Positions 1 through 9,109 of a stretch of DNA of 64,000 bases are shown here, piece by piece. The position numbers and the translations under genes are program-made. The notes beneath the pieces were generated by a model that had not been told where the DNA came from, made no database searches, and saw only the letters and a list, made by a program, of their open reading frames with translations. The DNA comes from Caldilineaceae bacterium bin34 (GTDB lineage Bacteria; Chloroflexota; Anaerolineae; Caldilineales; Caldilineaceae). The stretch spans positions 28,377 through 92,376 of the forward strand of contig MPMO01000013.1 in the NCBI GenBank assembly GCA_002238555.1. Reading direction: 5' to 3'. How positions within the stretch are numbered: the stretch's first letter is position 1; each line of letters opens with the position of its first letter.

Positions 1-1794
1 GGCAAGGAGATGCGCTACGACATCTACGACCTGCTCCTGGTCCTGCCGGAACCACTGGTTCCGCGTCGTCTGCGCCTTGAGGTCGAGGAGCGACTGAACG
101 GCAGGGGCGAGGTGGTTACCCCGCTGCGTATGCCGGAGGTGGAGCAGGTGGCCGAGGTGCTTGCGGAAGCCGACGTCGAGGCTGTGGCGATTTGCTTCCT
201 GCACGCCTTCACCAATCCGGAACACGAGCAGGCGGCGGGAGGCCGTCTGGCCGAGCGGTTGCCCGGTCTTCGCATATCCATGTCCCACGAGGTCGCGCCC
301 GAGATCCGGGAATACGAGCGGATGTCGACCACGGTATGCAACGCCTACGTGCAGCCCTTGGCCGAAACCTATTTGGGGCAGATGGAAGTCCGGCTGCGTG
401 ACGCCGGATTCGGCCGCGAACTGTTTCTCATGCTCTCTTCGGGCGGCGTGTCCACCTTGGAAACGGCCGTCAAGTTCCCCATCCGCCTGGTGGAGTCCGG
501 TCCCGCCGCGGGGGCGCTGGCGGCCGTGTTCTACGGGGAGCTTCTAGACGAGCCCGATCTGGTGTCCTTCGACATGGGGGGCACCACGGCCAAGATGTGC
601 CTCATCAAGGACGGACGGCCGGCCATGTCCGACAACTTCGAGATTGCCCGGGTGCACCGTTTCAAGCGGGGTTCCGGCCTGCCGGTCCGCGTTCCCACGA
701 TCGAACTGATCGAGATCGGTGCCGGCGGCGGCTCGATTGCGCGCAAGGACGAACTGGGCCTCCTCAAGGTCGGTCCGGATTCGGCCGGCGCCGACCCCGG
801 GCCTGCGTGCTACGGGCTGGGCGGCGATCAGCCGACGGTCACGGATGCCGATTTGCTGCTTGGCTACCTCAATCCCGAGTTCTTTCTGGGCGGCCGCATG
901 ACGCTGGACCGCTCGGCTTCCGAACGGGCGATTGCCGGTCTGGCGGCGGAGATGAACCTGTCCGCCTTGGACACGGCCCACGGCATTTTCCAGGTGGTAA
1001 ACGAAAACATGATTTCCGCCACCCGGGTCCATGTGGCCGAGCGCGGGGCGGACCCCAGGCGGCTCAAGTTGATGGCCATCGGTGGCGCTGGTCCGGTCCA
1101 CGCCTATGAAATCGCGCGGGCCCTCAGGATGCGCGGGTTTGTCTGCCCGGCCTCGGCCGGTGTGACTTCGGCCCTCGGTTTCCTGACCGCGCCCTCCGCC
1201 TTTGAGTTTGCCCGGACCCACATCGCTCGCCTGGAACCGTCCGGCCTGGCCGAACTGGACCGGATTTACGACGAACTGGCCGCGGAGGGAAGGCAGGTCC
1301 TGCGCAAGGCCGGCGTCGCGGAAGAGGACATGGTGTTCACGCGGGAGGCCGATCTGCGGCATGTAGGGCAGGGGCACGAGATCGTGGTGTCCCTGCCATG
1401 GGACTGCCTGGCGGACACGTCACTCGACGAACAACTGCGGCCCCATTTCTTCGACCGGTATACGGAGATTTACGGCCACGCGCATACCCATCTGGACCTG
1501 GAGATCACCACCTGCCGCCTGAACGCCTCCGGACCCAAGCCGCACATCGCGTTGCCGGAGGCCGAGCCGGGTTCCGATCCCGCGGCCGCCCTCAAAGGCA
1601 GCCGCCCCGTGTATTTCGCGGAAACCCGAGCCTATGTCGACACTCCGGTCTACGACCGGTATATGCTGGGTCGGGGGACCTCGGTTGAGGGACCGGCCAT
1701 TGTGGAGGAGCGCGAGTCCACGGCTGTCATTGGACCGCGCGGCCTTGGCGAAATCGATCGGTACGCCAATTTGGTCGTCACCCTGCGGGACTGA
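1..1794 (+). CDS. hyuA: Hydantoinase A / 5-oxoprolinase subunit A (HyuA), 5' end outside window
   Basis: The reading frame is open from the first base, and the protein aligns throughout with the complete paralogue that follows. The N-terminal ATP-binding start (the DIGGTFTD motif seen in the paralogue) therefore lies upstream of the window and this copy is partial. Seen here are the second nucleotide-binding motif FDMGGTTAKM (bases 568-600), the GGGSIA segment near base 727 and the C-terminal VEERESTAVIGP block. HyuA-type subunits work with HyuB in ATP-dependent opening of 5-membered cyclic amides (hydantoins, 5-oxoproline). The next gene is a close paralogue only 75 bases downstream, so this is a tandem duplication. 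The true substrate cannot be read from the sequence. Confidence 0.93.
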   Translation, partial: GKEMRYDIYDLLLVLPEPLVPRRLRLEVEERLNGRGEVVTPLRMPEVEQVAEVLAEADVEAVAICFLHAFTNPEHEQAAGGRLAERLPGLRISMSHEVAPEIREYERMSTTVCNAYVQPLAETYLGQMEVRLRDAGFGRELFLMLSSGGVSTLETAVKFPIRLVESGPAAGALAAVFYGELLDEPDLVSFDMGGTTAKMCLIKDGRPAMSDNFEIARVHRFKRGSGLPVRVPTIELIEIGAGGGSIARKDELGLLKVGPDSAGADPGPACYGLGGDQPTVTDADLLLGYLNPEFFLGGRMTLDRSASERAIAGLAAEMNLSALDTAHGIFQVVNENMISATRVHVAERGADPRRLKLMAIGGAGPVHAYEIARALRMRGFVCPASAGVTSALGFLTAPSAFEFARTHIARLEPSGLAELDRIYDELAAEGRQVLRKAGVAEEDMVFTREADLRHVGQGHEIVVSLPWDCLADTSLDEQLRPHFFDRYTEIYGHAHTHLDLEITTCRLNASGPKPHIALPEAEPGSDPAAALKGSRPVYFAETRAYVDTPVYDRYMLGRGTSVEGPAIVEERESTAVIGPRGLGEIDRYANLVVTLRD

Positions 1795-1869
1795 CGACGA
1801 ACGCCTTTGCCTTCGCAGGGCAAAGTGCCCAGCAGCCACCTCTCTGGACAATCAGGACATCCAAGCCCA

Positions 1870-3966
1870 ATGGCCGGACTTCGAATTGGTTTCGACATCG
1901 GCGGAACGTTTACGGACCTTGTCCTTTACGACGAGGCCAGCGGCCGCATTCACAGCCACAAGCTGGCCACCACGGCGCGAAGGCCGGAAGCCGCCGTGCG
2001 CGCCGGTTGGCGCACGCTGTTGGGCGAAGCCGGGTTTTCCGGTTCCCAGGTTTCGAACGCCATCCACGGTACGACTCTGATCACCAACTGCCTGGTGGAG
2101 CGCAAGGGTGCCGTGACGCTGCTCCTGGCCACACAGGGATTTGGCGACGTGCTGGATACCCAGCGCGAGATGCGCTACGACATCTACGACCTGCACGCAC
2201 CTCAGGTTGAGCATCTGGTGCCCCGGCCGTTGCGGTTTGAAGCCACGGAGCGCATGGACGCGTTCGGCGGCGTGCTCGAGGAGTTGTCCCTCGACAGTCT
2301 CGGTGACATGGCCGGACGATTGGAGCGCGCCGGGGTAACGGACTCGGTTGAATCGATCGCCGTCTGCTTCCTGCATGCCTTCACCAACCCGGAGCACGAA
2401 CGGCAGGCCGGTGCCTGGCTCTCGAAACACCTGCCCCATCTGCGCGTGTCCCTGTCGCACGAAGTGGCTCCCGAAATCAGGGAGTACGAACGCATGTCGA
2501 CCACGGTGTGCAACGCATACGTGCAGCCGTTGGCCGCAACCTATCTCAGGCAGCTGCGAGAGGTTCTCAGGGAAGTCGGATTCGAACGCGAGATGTTCCT
2601 GATGCTCTCTTCAGGAGGGGTGTCCACGCTGGAGACGGCGGCCAAGTTTCCGATCCGGCTGGTCGAGTCCGGGCCTGCAGCCGGGGCGCTGGCCGCGGTG
2701 TTCTACGGCGAGCTGCTGGATCTGCCTGATCTGGTCTCGTTCGACATGGGCGGCACCACCGCCAAGATGTGTCTCATCAAGGACGGACAGCCGGCCATGT
2801 CCGATCACTTTGAGATTGCGCGCGTGCACCGCTTCAAGCGCGGTTCGGGTCTTCCGGTACGCGTTCCGGCCATCGAACTGATCGAGATCGGAGCCGGCGG
2901 CGGATCCGTGGCCCGGGTCGACGAACTGGGCTTGCTCAAGGTGGGCCCGGATTCCGCCGGTGCCGATCCAGGTCCCGCCTGTTACGGTCTGGGCGGGGAC
3001 GCGCCGACCGTCACGGATGCCGATCTATTGCTGGGTTACCTGGACCCCGGCTTCTTCCTCGGCGGGCGCATGTCCCTGGATCGGGCTGCGGCCGAAGCGG
3101 CGATGGCCGGACTGGCGGAGCAGATGGGGTTGACGGTCACGGAGACCGCCCACGGGATTTTCCGGGTCGTCAACGAGAACATGATTTCGGCCACCAGGGT
3201 TCATGTCGCGGAACGGGGAGCCGATCCCCGCAGCCTCCGCTTGATGGCATTTGGGGGTGCCGGCCCGGTGCATGCCTATGAGATTGCGCGGGCGCTCAAG
3301 ATGCAGGGATTTGTCTGTCCCGCGTCTGCCGGGGTTACCTCGGCCTTGGGCTTCCTCACCGCGCCGCCGGCGTTCGAGTTTGCACGCACCCACATGGAAC
3401 GCCTCGGTTCATCATCCCTGATTGGCCTGGACGAGATCTACGCCGGGCTGGAGGCGGAAGGGAGACGTGTGCTGAAGTCCGCCGGCATCGCAGACGATGA
3501 CATGGCCTTCACACTCAAGGCTGATTTGCGCCATGTGGGCCAGGGACACGAGATCTCGGTTACGCTGCCCTGCACCAGACCCTCCCACATGTCCCTGGAC
3601 GGGGACTTGCGTCCGTATTTCTTCGCTCGCTACGAGGAAATTTATGGTCATGCCCACACTCATCTGGACTTGGAAATTACCACCTGCCGGCTCAATGCCT
3701 CCGGCCCCAAGCCTCGAGTGGTCCTGCCAGAGTTCGCAGCGGGTTCAGGCCCCGACCAGGCTCTTAAGGGCAGCCGTCCCACCTATTTCACCGAAACCGG
3801 GGACTTCGTCGACACGCCCGTTTACGACCGCTACCTGCTTGGCAGGGGTTCAACCCTCCGCGGCCCGGCCATCGTGGAGGAACGCGAATCCACGGCCGTG
3901 GTTGGACCGCGGGGTTCCGCCGAGATTGACCGCTACGGGAATTTGGTGGTCACCCTGGAGGCATGA
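1870..3966 (+). CDS. hyuA: Hydantoinase A / 5-oxoprolinase subunit A (HyuA), second tandem copy
   Basis: The protein has about 698 residues, a normal HyuA length. An in-frame TTG exists at 1807, but I chose ATG 1870 because it places the nucleotide-binding motif GFDIGGTFTDLV at residues 7-18, as in the family. The second motif, FDMGGTTAKM, begins near residue 291. The protein is very similar along its length to the partial gene just upstream, so the two arose by duplication. It should be the ATP-dependent subunit of a hydantoin- or oxoproline-type hydrolase; the HyuB partner is at 5860-7542. No strong Shine-Dalgarno is visible. About 200 bases with no recognisable feature separate it from the carboxypeptidase gene. 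Confidence 0.95.
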   Translation: MAGLRIGFDIGGTFTDLVLYDEASGRIHSHKLATTARRPEAAVRAGWRTLLGEAGFSGSQVSNAIHGTTLITNCLVERKGAVTLLLATQGFGDVLDTQREMRYDIYDLHAPQVEHLVPRPLRFEATERMDAFGGVLEELSLDSLGDMAGRLERAGVTDSVESIAVCFLHAFTNPEHERQAGAWLSKHLPHLRVSLSHEVAPEIREYERMSTTVCNAYVQPLAATYLRQLREVLREVGFEREMFLMLSSGGVSTLETAAKFPIRLVESGPAAGALAAVFYGELLDLPDLVSFDMGGTTAKMCLIKDGQPAMSDHFEIARVHRFKRGSGLPVRVPAIELIEIGAGGGSVARVDELGLLKVGPDSAGADPGPACYGLGGDAPTVTDADLLLGYLDPGFFLGGRMSLDRAAAEAAMAGLAEQMGLTVTETAHGIFRVVNENMISATRVHVAERGADPRSLRLMAFGGAGPVHAYEIARALKMQGFVCPASAGVTSALGFLTAPPAFEFARTHMERLGSSSLIGLDEIYAGLEAEGRRVLKSAGIADDDMAFTLKADLRHVGQGHEISVTLPCTRPSHMSLDGDLRPYFFARYEEIYGHAHTHLDLEITTCRLNASGPKPRVVLPEFAAGSGPDQALKGSRPTYFTETGDFVDTPVYDRYLLGRGSTLRGPAIVEERESTAVVGPRGSAEIDRYGNLVVTLEA

Positions 3967-4165
3967 AGATTGGCGTGAGGGACAAGCCACCGACACCCAT
4001 CGGGATCGAATGTGTGCCACCATCTGCGAAGCCAAGGCCCAGCCCATGCACATCGTTGGCTGCATCCTGCCCGAAGTACGGAGCTTTTGAAGAATCCGAT
4101 GTCCATGTCATTGTGCAGGTGGTTCGGTTGCAACTGAAGTGTCCAATCACGAGTCCGATTAGCCC

Positions 4166-5863
4166 ATGAAACTTTCGCACGATCGCTACCTGCCCTACGA
4201 CGAATATACGGCCGCGCTGAAGGAGCTTGTCACTGCAAGTCCTGAGCTGGCCCTGCTTGAGTCGGTTGGCCAAAGCTTCCGCGGACGTGAAATTTGGGCT
4301 GTCATCCTGACCAACCGCGCGACCGGCAGCCCCGAGTCCAAACCCGGTTTCTACATCGACGGCAACAACCACGGTGAGGAGGTGATCACCTCCTCGGTCA
4401 CCCTGTACACCATCGACTTCCTGCTCAGTGAGTACGGGCAGGACCCGGATGTGACTCGTTTGCTGGACACCCGCGTCGTGTATGTGCTGCCGCGGGTAAA
4501 CCCCGACGGCGCGGAGATCTGCTTGACGACGCCGTACCGCACGGTTGGCACCGGCCGTTACCACCCGGCCGACGAGTTTCCAACGGGCCTGCATCTGGAG
4601 GATTTGGACGGAGACGGCGAGATTCGACAGATGGCCATACCCGACCCGCGGGGGGAGTGGCGCCGATCATCCGCGGAACCGCGTCTGCTGGTTTTGCGGG
4701 AACCCTGGGAAGCCGACGGCCAGTACTACCGGATGGTGCCCGAAGGGATGCTGCGGGACTGGGACGGGGTCAGTCTGCCCATCGTGCCGCCGCGGCACGG
4801 CAACCTGAACCGGCAGTTCCCAGTGAATTGGGAGCCGGAGGGCGGGGAGTATGGTTCGGGAGACTTTCCGCTCAACGAACCCGAAGCCATGGCCATGGCC
4901 CGTTTCGTGCTGTCGCACCCGAACATAACGGGTGCCCAGGCCTACCACAGCCATGGCGGCATCATCCTGCGGCCTTCCGGCTTCAGGCGGGATGCCGAAC
5001 TGCCCGCCGCCGACCTCGACGTATTCAGGGCGCTGGGTGCCGTGGGTACAGAGGCAACGGGATATCCTCTGATATCGACCTACGAGGACTTCACCCCCAA
5101 CATGCGGAGTCCCAGACACGGCATGTTTACCGACTGGCTCTACGATCGCATGGGCATTCCGGCGTTCGCCAGCGAGGTGTGGGATGTCGAAACCGAAGCG
5201 GGAATCCCCAAGCAGCAGTTCTTCTCCACCCGCCCGCACAACGAAGCCGAACAGATGCGGTTTCTGGCATGGGCTGACGAGCACAGTCCGCGGGCCCATC
5301 AGGACTGGCGCGAGTTCGAACATCCGCAACTGGGGACGGTGTTGCTGGGCGGCTGGGATCCCTACTTCATCCAAAGGAATCCGCCCCCGTCGCTGATTGC
5401 CAAGGTAGCCCTGCCCAACACCCTGTTCACTATGCGGCATGCCCTGGCGTCGCCCCTGCTGAACATCCGGGAGTTCAAGGCGCAGCCCGTTTCGGCGGAT
5501 ATCCATATTGTGCAGGCGCAGGTCGAGAACCTGGGCTACCTCGCCACGAACCTGACCGATCAGGCCCGCAACCTGGGCAAGGGTGGCGACGTCACGGTCG
5601 AATTGGAGTTGGACCGGGACTGTGAGTTGCTCATGGGCCAGCCTGTGGTCACGCTCGGGGACCTGGCCGGGAGGGAGGAACGCAGGATGCCGTACGATCC
5701 CTGGCGCCGGCCGTGGGGCGAGCCGGCCGGTCGTGCCGAGTGGCTGGTACGAGGGGCGGGGGCCCGCAGGATCACGGTGCATGTACGGTCCACCAAGGCC
5801 GGCAGCTGCTCCGCACACGCGACATTGGACGACTTGCAAAACGGCGATTCGAATCAGCAATGA
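4166..5863 (+). CDS. M14-family zinc carboxypeptidase
   Basis: This 565-residue protein has the M14 zinc site. H69 and E72 lie in GNNHGEE, and a third ligand lies in AYHSHGG (H261 or H263). NPDGAE carries the substrate-binding region, and a later SEVWDVE segment is the likely place of the catalytic glutamate. There is no signal peptide, so it probably acts in the cytoplasm. A C-terminal part of about 150 residues looks like a beta-sandwich. It overlaps the next gene by ATGA (5860-5863), so the two are translationally coupled. Its place between HyuA and HyuB suggests it trims a ring-opened or N-capped amino-acid product. That role is inferred from context only. Confidence 0.9.
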   Translation: MKLSHDRYLPYDEYTAALKELVTASPELALLESVGQSFRGREIWAVILTNRATGSPESKPGFYIDGNNHGEEVITSSVTLYTIDFLLSEYGQDPDVTRLLDTRVVYVLPRVNPDGAEICLTTPYRTVGTGRYHPADEFPTGLHLEDLDGDGEIRQMAIPDPRGEWRRSSAEPRLLVLREPWEADGQYYRMVPEGMLRDWDGVSLPIVPPRHGNLNRQFPVNWEPEGGEYGSGDFPLNEPEAMAMARFVLSHPNITGAQAYHSHGGIILRPSGFRRDAELPAADLDVFRALGAVGTEATGYPLISTYEDFTPNMRSPRHGMFTDWLYDRMGIPAFASEVWDVETEAGIPKQQFFSTRPHNEAEQMRFLAWADEHSPRAHQDWREFEHPQLGTVLLGGWDPYFIQRNPPPSLIAKVALPNTLFTMRHALASPLLNIREFKAQPVSADIHIVQAQVENLGYLATNLTDQARNLGKGGDVTVELELDRDCELLMGQPVVTLGDLAGREERRMPYDPWRRPWGEPAGRAEWLVRGAGARRITVHVRSTKAGSCSAHATLDDLQNGDSNQQ

Positions 5864-7542
5864 CAACCACCGACCCCTTTGCGGAAACCCCGGACTTCGA
5901 TCCCGTAAGCCTGGAAATTCAATGGCAACGGCTGATCTCGATCATGGACGAGATTGACTTCGCCACGGTCAAGACATCGTTCTCGACCATCGTCGGCGAG
6001 AGTCGCGACTTTGCCTGTATTCTGGTGGACCAGAACGGGGATTCCCTCTGCCAATCGCGGTTTTCACCGCCCAATTTTTGCGTGGTCCTGCCCCGCACGG
6101 CACGCCGGCTTCTGGCGGTGCATCCCCTGGAGACCCTGAGGGAAGGCGATGTGCTGTGCACCAACGATCCATGGATCGGGACGGGGCACCTGCCCGACTA
6201 CATCCTGCTCACCCCGGTGTTTCACAAGGGCAAGCCGGTAGCCTTCATGGGTACCGTGGCGCACCTGTCGGACGTGGGCGGTCACCGCGGAGACATTGAG
6301 GCCTACGACGTCTTCACCGAAGGGATACGCATCCCTCCGTCGAAGCTGTTCATCGAGGGGAAGCCCAACGAATTCCTGTTCGAAACCATTGGCAACAACT
6401 GCCGTGTTCCGAACTTGGTGCTGGGGGACATCCGCGCCATCGCCGGCACCCACCAGATCGGAATCAGGCGGCTGCGCGACTTCATGGACGACTACGGGAT
6501 GCCGGACCTGGTGGAACTGTCCAGTGTCATTCACGGGCGTTCGGAAAGCCTGATGCGCAGCCGGATCGAGGCGTTGCCCGACGGGGAGTTCGAGTTCGGT
6601 TTGGACATCGATGGGTACGTGGACATCGTGCACCTGCATGCCACTGTCCGGATTCAGGGCAACGACATCCACGTGGATTACGGGGGCACGTCGGCGCAGA
6701 CGCGCAAGGGATCGATCAACTGCGCCTACAACACCACCTTCGCCTCTACCATGTACCCGTTCAAGTGTTCGCTGGTTCCCCAGATCCCGAACAATCAGGG
6801 GTTGTTCCGACCGATCCACGTGACGGCGCCCAAGGGGTGCATCCTCAACTGTGACGATGGGTTTCCTGTTCAGGCGCGGGCGAAGGTGACCAACAACATC
6901 AACCAGGTTCTATTCGGTGCGGTCTGGCCAATCCTGGGGGAACATGCCCAGGCCGGCAGCGGTTCAATCTGGCCGTTCTCCGTGCACGGGGATCTGGAGG
7001 GGTACGGTCCCATTTCTGTGAGCTGCCTGCCGCACGGCGGGCGGGGAGCCATGCAGGGCCTGGACGGTATGCCTCCCATTGCATTCCCGCACAACAGTTC
7101 CGTCACACCCATCGAGATCATGGAAACCCAGGCCCCCATCCTGATTCTCCAAAAGGAATTTCGCGTGGATTCGGCGGGTGCCGGCCGCCAGCGCGGTGGG
7201 ATCGGGCAACGCATGTCCTTCAGGAACATTGCGGACAGCACGATCCAAGGTCGGATCAGACCTGACAAGATGTTTTGTGCGCCTCCAGGCCTCGATGGCG
7301 GTGCCCCGGGAGTAGTGGGCGAAGTCCGGTGGAACGGCCGCAACATCGATCGGTTTCCACCCCTGGACCTGCAGCCAGGCGACGAAATCGAGTTGCTGAT
7401 GCCGGGCGGAGGCGGGTTCGGGCCGGTGGCCGAACGTCCCGCCGAGCAGATCCAGCGCGATCTCGAAGCCGGATTTATTTCCGAGTCGGCCGCACGTCGC
7501 GACTATGGATGGGATGGTCCCTCGGAGGCTGGAACCGGATAG
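5860..7542 (+). CDS. hyuB: Hydantoinase B / 5-oxoprolinase subunit B (HyuB)
   Basis: The protein has about 560 residues, a full-length HyuB. The frame is open further upstream (from 5713), but the ATG at 5860 overlaps the carboxypeptidase stop by four bases and begins the typical HyuB N-terminus (FDPVSLEIQWQRL). Family features include GESRDFACILVD, TNDPWIGTGHLPD, the HLSDVGGHRGD segment and a glycine-rich C-terminus (MPGGGGFGPV). It should complex with one or both upstream HyuA copies to make the ATP-dependent cyclic-amide hydrolase. A second, separate HyuB lies at 28222-29937. Confidence 0.95.
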   Translation: MTTTDPFAETPDFDPVSLEIQWQRLISIMDEIDFATVKTSFSTIVGESRDFACILVDQNGDSLCQSRFSPPNFCVVLPRTARRLLAVHPLETLREGDVLCTNDPWIGTGHLPDYILLTPVFHKGKPVAFMGTVAHLSDVGGHRGDIEAYDVFTEGIRIPPSKLFIEGKPNEFLFETIGNNCRVPNLVLGDIRAIAGTHQIGIRRLRDFMDDYGMPDLVELSSVIHGRSESLMRSRIEALPDGEFEFGLDIDGYVDIVHLHATVRIQGNDIHVDYGGTSAQTRKGSINCAYNTTFASTMYPFKCSLVPQIPNNQGLFRPIHVTAPKGCILNCDDGFPVQARAKVTNNINQVLFGAVWPILGEHAQAGSGSIWPFSVHGDLEGYGPISVSCLPHGGRGAMQGLDGMPPIAFPHNSSVTPIEIMETQAPILILQKEFRVDSAGAGRQRGGIGQRMSFRNIADSTIQGRIRPDKMFCAPPGLDGGAPGVVGEVRWNGRNIDRFPPLDLQPGDEIELLMPGGGGFGPVAERPAEQIQRDLEAGFISESAARRDYGWDGPSEAGTG

Positions 7543-7716
7543 ATTGGCCGGGAGTGGTCTCCGCCGGGGTCAATCGCCACCACCGACCGTGGAGGTGTGT
7601 TTCCCGGGCAGCGGACAACCAAAATCGATGTCGCCCCATGGTCCGTACCGGCATTCCTGCGCCGCAAGTGAGAGCCGATGGGTTTGCCGTGCCGCTTCCA
7701 GCGCGACCGCAGCAAT

Positions 7717-8712
7717 CTACCGGTCGGCAAACTCGCCGATCTCCTTCTCCACTTCGCCCAACTGGGATCCGTCGAGTTTCCAACCGGTGGCACGGACATT
7801 GGCCTCCAACTGCTCGATACTGGTCACGGCGTTGATCACCGAGGACACTCCTGGCTGGGCCAGCAACCAGGCCAGGGCCAAATCCCCCACCCGGTAGCCA
7901 TGGTCCTGCGACCATCGGTCAAGGTTGGCGATTGCCTTGAGGCGCGCGGGTGCCATCAAGGCCTGAAACCGCTCGCTGGTGTTCCCGTAGCCGCGTGTTC
8001 CCTTGGGGGCTGGTTCACCGGCCCGATACTTGCCGGTCAACACACCTTGGGCCAGCGGGGAGTACGGCAGTACGCTGAGGCCGAAGTGCAGGCAGGCCGG
8101 GACCACGTCCCGCTCGGTCTGGCGTTCGAACAGGTTGTAAAGGGACTGGCTGGCCACAAGGGGAGTGTAGCCGTTGTGGCTTGAAATCGCGCTCATCGCC
8201 GCAATCTGCCAACCTGCGAAGTTGGAGCACGCGATGTAGCGGACCTTGCCCGTCTGCACCAGGTCGTCAAAGGCGCGCAGCGTCTCATCCCAGGGTGTGT
8301 GCGGGTCTGGCTTGTGGGCGTAGTACAAGTCCACATAGTCGGTGCCGAGACGGCTCAAGGTGCCGTCGATGCTGTCCATGATGTGTCCCCGGGACAGGCC
8401 GGCTTCGTTGGGTCCCATGCGATACCCCTGCGCGATCAGGTGGTTGGGTTCCCATCCCACCTTGCTGGCGATGATGTGCTTATGGCGTCGCCCGGCCACC
8501 GCCCGCCCGATGAAGGTTTCCGAATCACCGCCCGTGTAGCTGTTCGAGGTGTCGATGAAGTTCGCACCCAATTCCTCGGCCTTGTGGATGATCCTGGCCG
8601 TCTCGTCCGGATCGGTGAAATGGGAAGTCGCTTTCTGGTGGCCGAAGATGTTGGCTCCCAATCCGAAGACGGGCACTTTGAACCCACTGGTGCCAAGATG
8701 TCTGTATTCCAT
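7717..8712 (-). CDS. Aldo/keto reductase
   Basis: The protein has 331 residues, the usual aldo/keto reductase length. The start ATG (8712) is preceded by a good AAGGAAAT ribosome site, so the longer upstream frame is not used. The catalytic tetrad is visible: D and Y in FIDTSNSYTGGDSE, K in IIASKVG and H in DLYYAHKPDP. The C-terminal NAD(P)H-binding helices end with WLLAQPGVSSVINAVTS. It is NADPH-dependent in the family and acts on carbonyls; the substrate is unknown. It stands alone, converging with the HyuB gene. Confidence 0.93.
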   Translation of the reverse strand: MEYRHLGTSGFKVPVFGLGANIFGHQKATSHFTDPDETARIIHKAEELGANFIDTSNSYTGGDSETFIGRAVAGRRHKHIIASKVGWEPNHLIAQGYRMGPNEAGLSRGHIMDSIDGTLSRLGTDYVDLYYAHKPDPHTPWDETLRAFDDLVQTGKVRYIACSNFAGWQIAAMSAISSHNGYTPLVASQSLYNLFERQTERDVVPACLHFGLSVLPYSPLAQGVLTGKYRAGEPAPKGTRGYGNTSERFQALMAPARLKAIANLDRWSQDHGYRVGDLALAWLLAQPGVSSVINAVTSIEQLEANVRATGWKLDGSQLGEVEKEIGEFADR

Positions 8713-9004
8713 GAGATTTCCTTTTGGTTTTTCCAAGGCATGACTGCCGGGTCCGGTTGGTGGGCGGGAGCACACCTGAGGCTGGTCCCAGCTCACTGGA
8801 ACCATCCGCTTCGACCCGACTGGGAACGGAGAGTTCACACAATCCAGGGTTGGCCCGCATGTGTTGGCCCATGATTGTGCACCAGGCCCAACCATGGACC
8901 TCTGCAATCGAAGGGCACGGCCGCTTTTCAAACGGTTGTGCGGTTGGTTTAACCGGATTCCTGTGTGCGCTTAGGATTCACCCGCGCTTGGAACTGACGA
9001 CTTT

Positions 9005-9033
9005 GGGACTTATATACCTGACTACGCAGTCGG
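9005..9033. repeat. Terminal inverted repeat of element A (left)
   Basis: This arm begins GGGACTTATATACC and matches the reverse complement of 10439-10467 at 28 of 29 positions. The only difference is at the fourth base. Confidence 0.88.
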
Positions 9034-9109
9034 CATACCTGGTTCACGGATCATAGGGGTCCCCTACGGGATCGCCCCTCCCCGTGCAGCAGCCCCTGTC
9101 CCGCGGGCC
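9005..9109 (-). ncRNA. Candidate TnpB guide RNA (omega/reRNA) of element A
   Basis: TnpB guide RNAs in characterised elements come from the 3' end of tnpB plus the adjacent element end. Bases 9034-9109 match the corresponding part of element B closely, and the match runs past the tnpB stop codon of this copy. The conserved part holds a hairpin with stem TCCC/GGGA around 9058-9073. The guide segment would be read from the flank below 9005. No transcript evidence is available, and the conservation could partly be coding. Confidence 0.4.

Noticed and set aside
544..1377. Minus-strand open frame opposite HyuA
   Set aside because: It is a shadow of the HyuA gene in GC-rich DNA with no family features.
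4667..5866. Long minus-strand open frame (399 codons) opposite the carboxypeptidase gene
   Set aside because: It mirrors the codon pattern of a well-supported M14 gene, and its translation has no recognisable domain.
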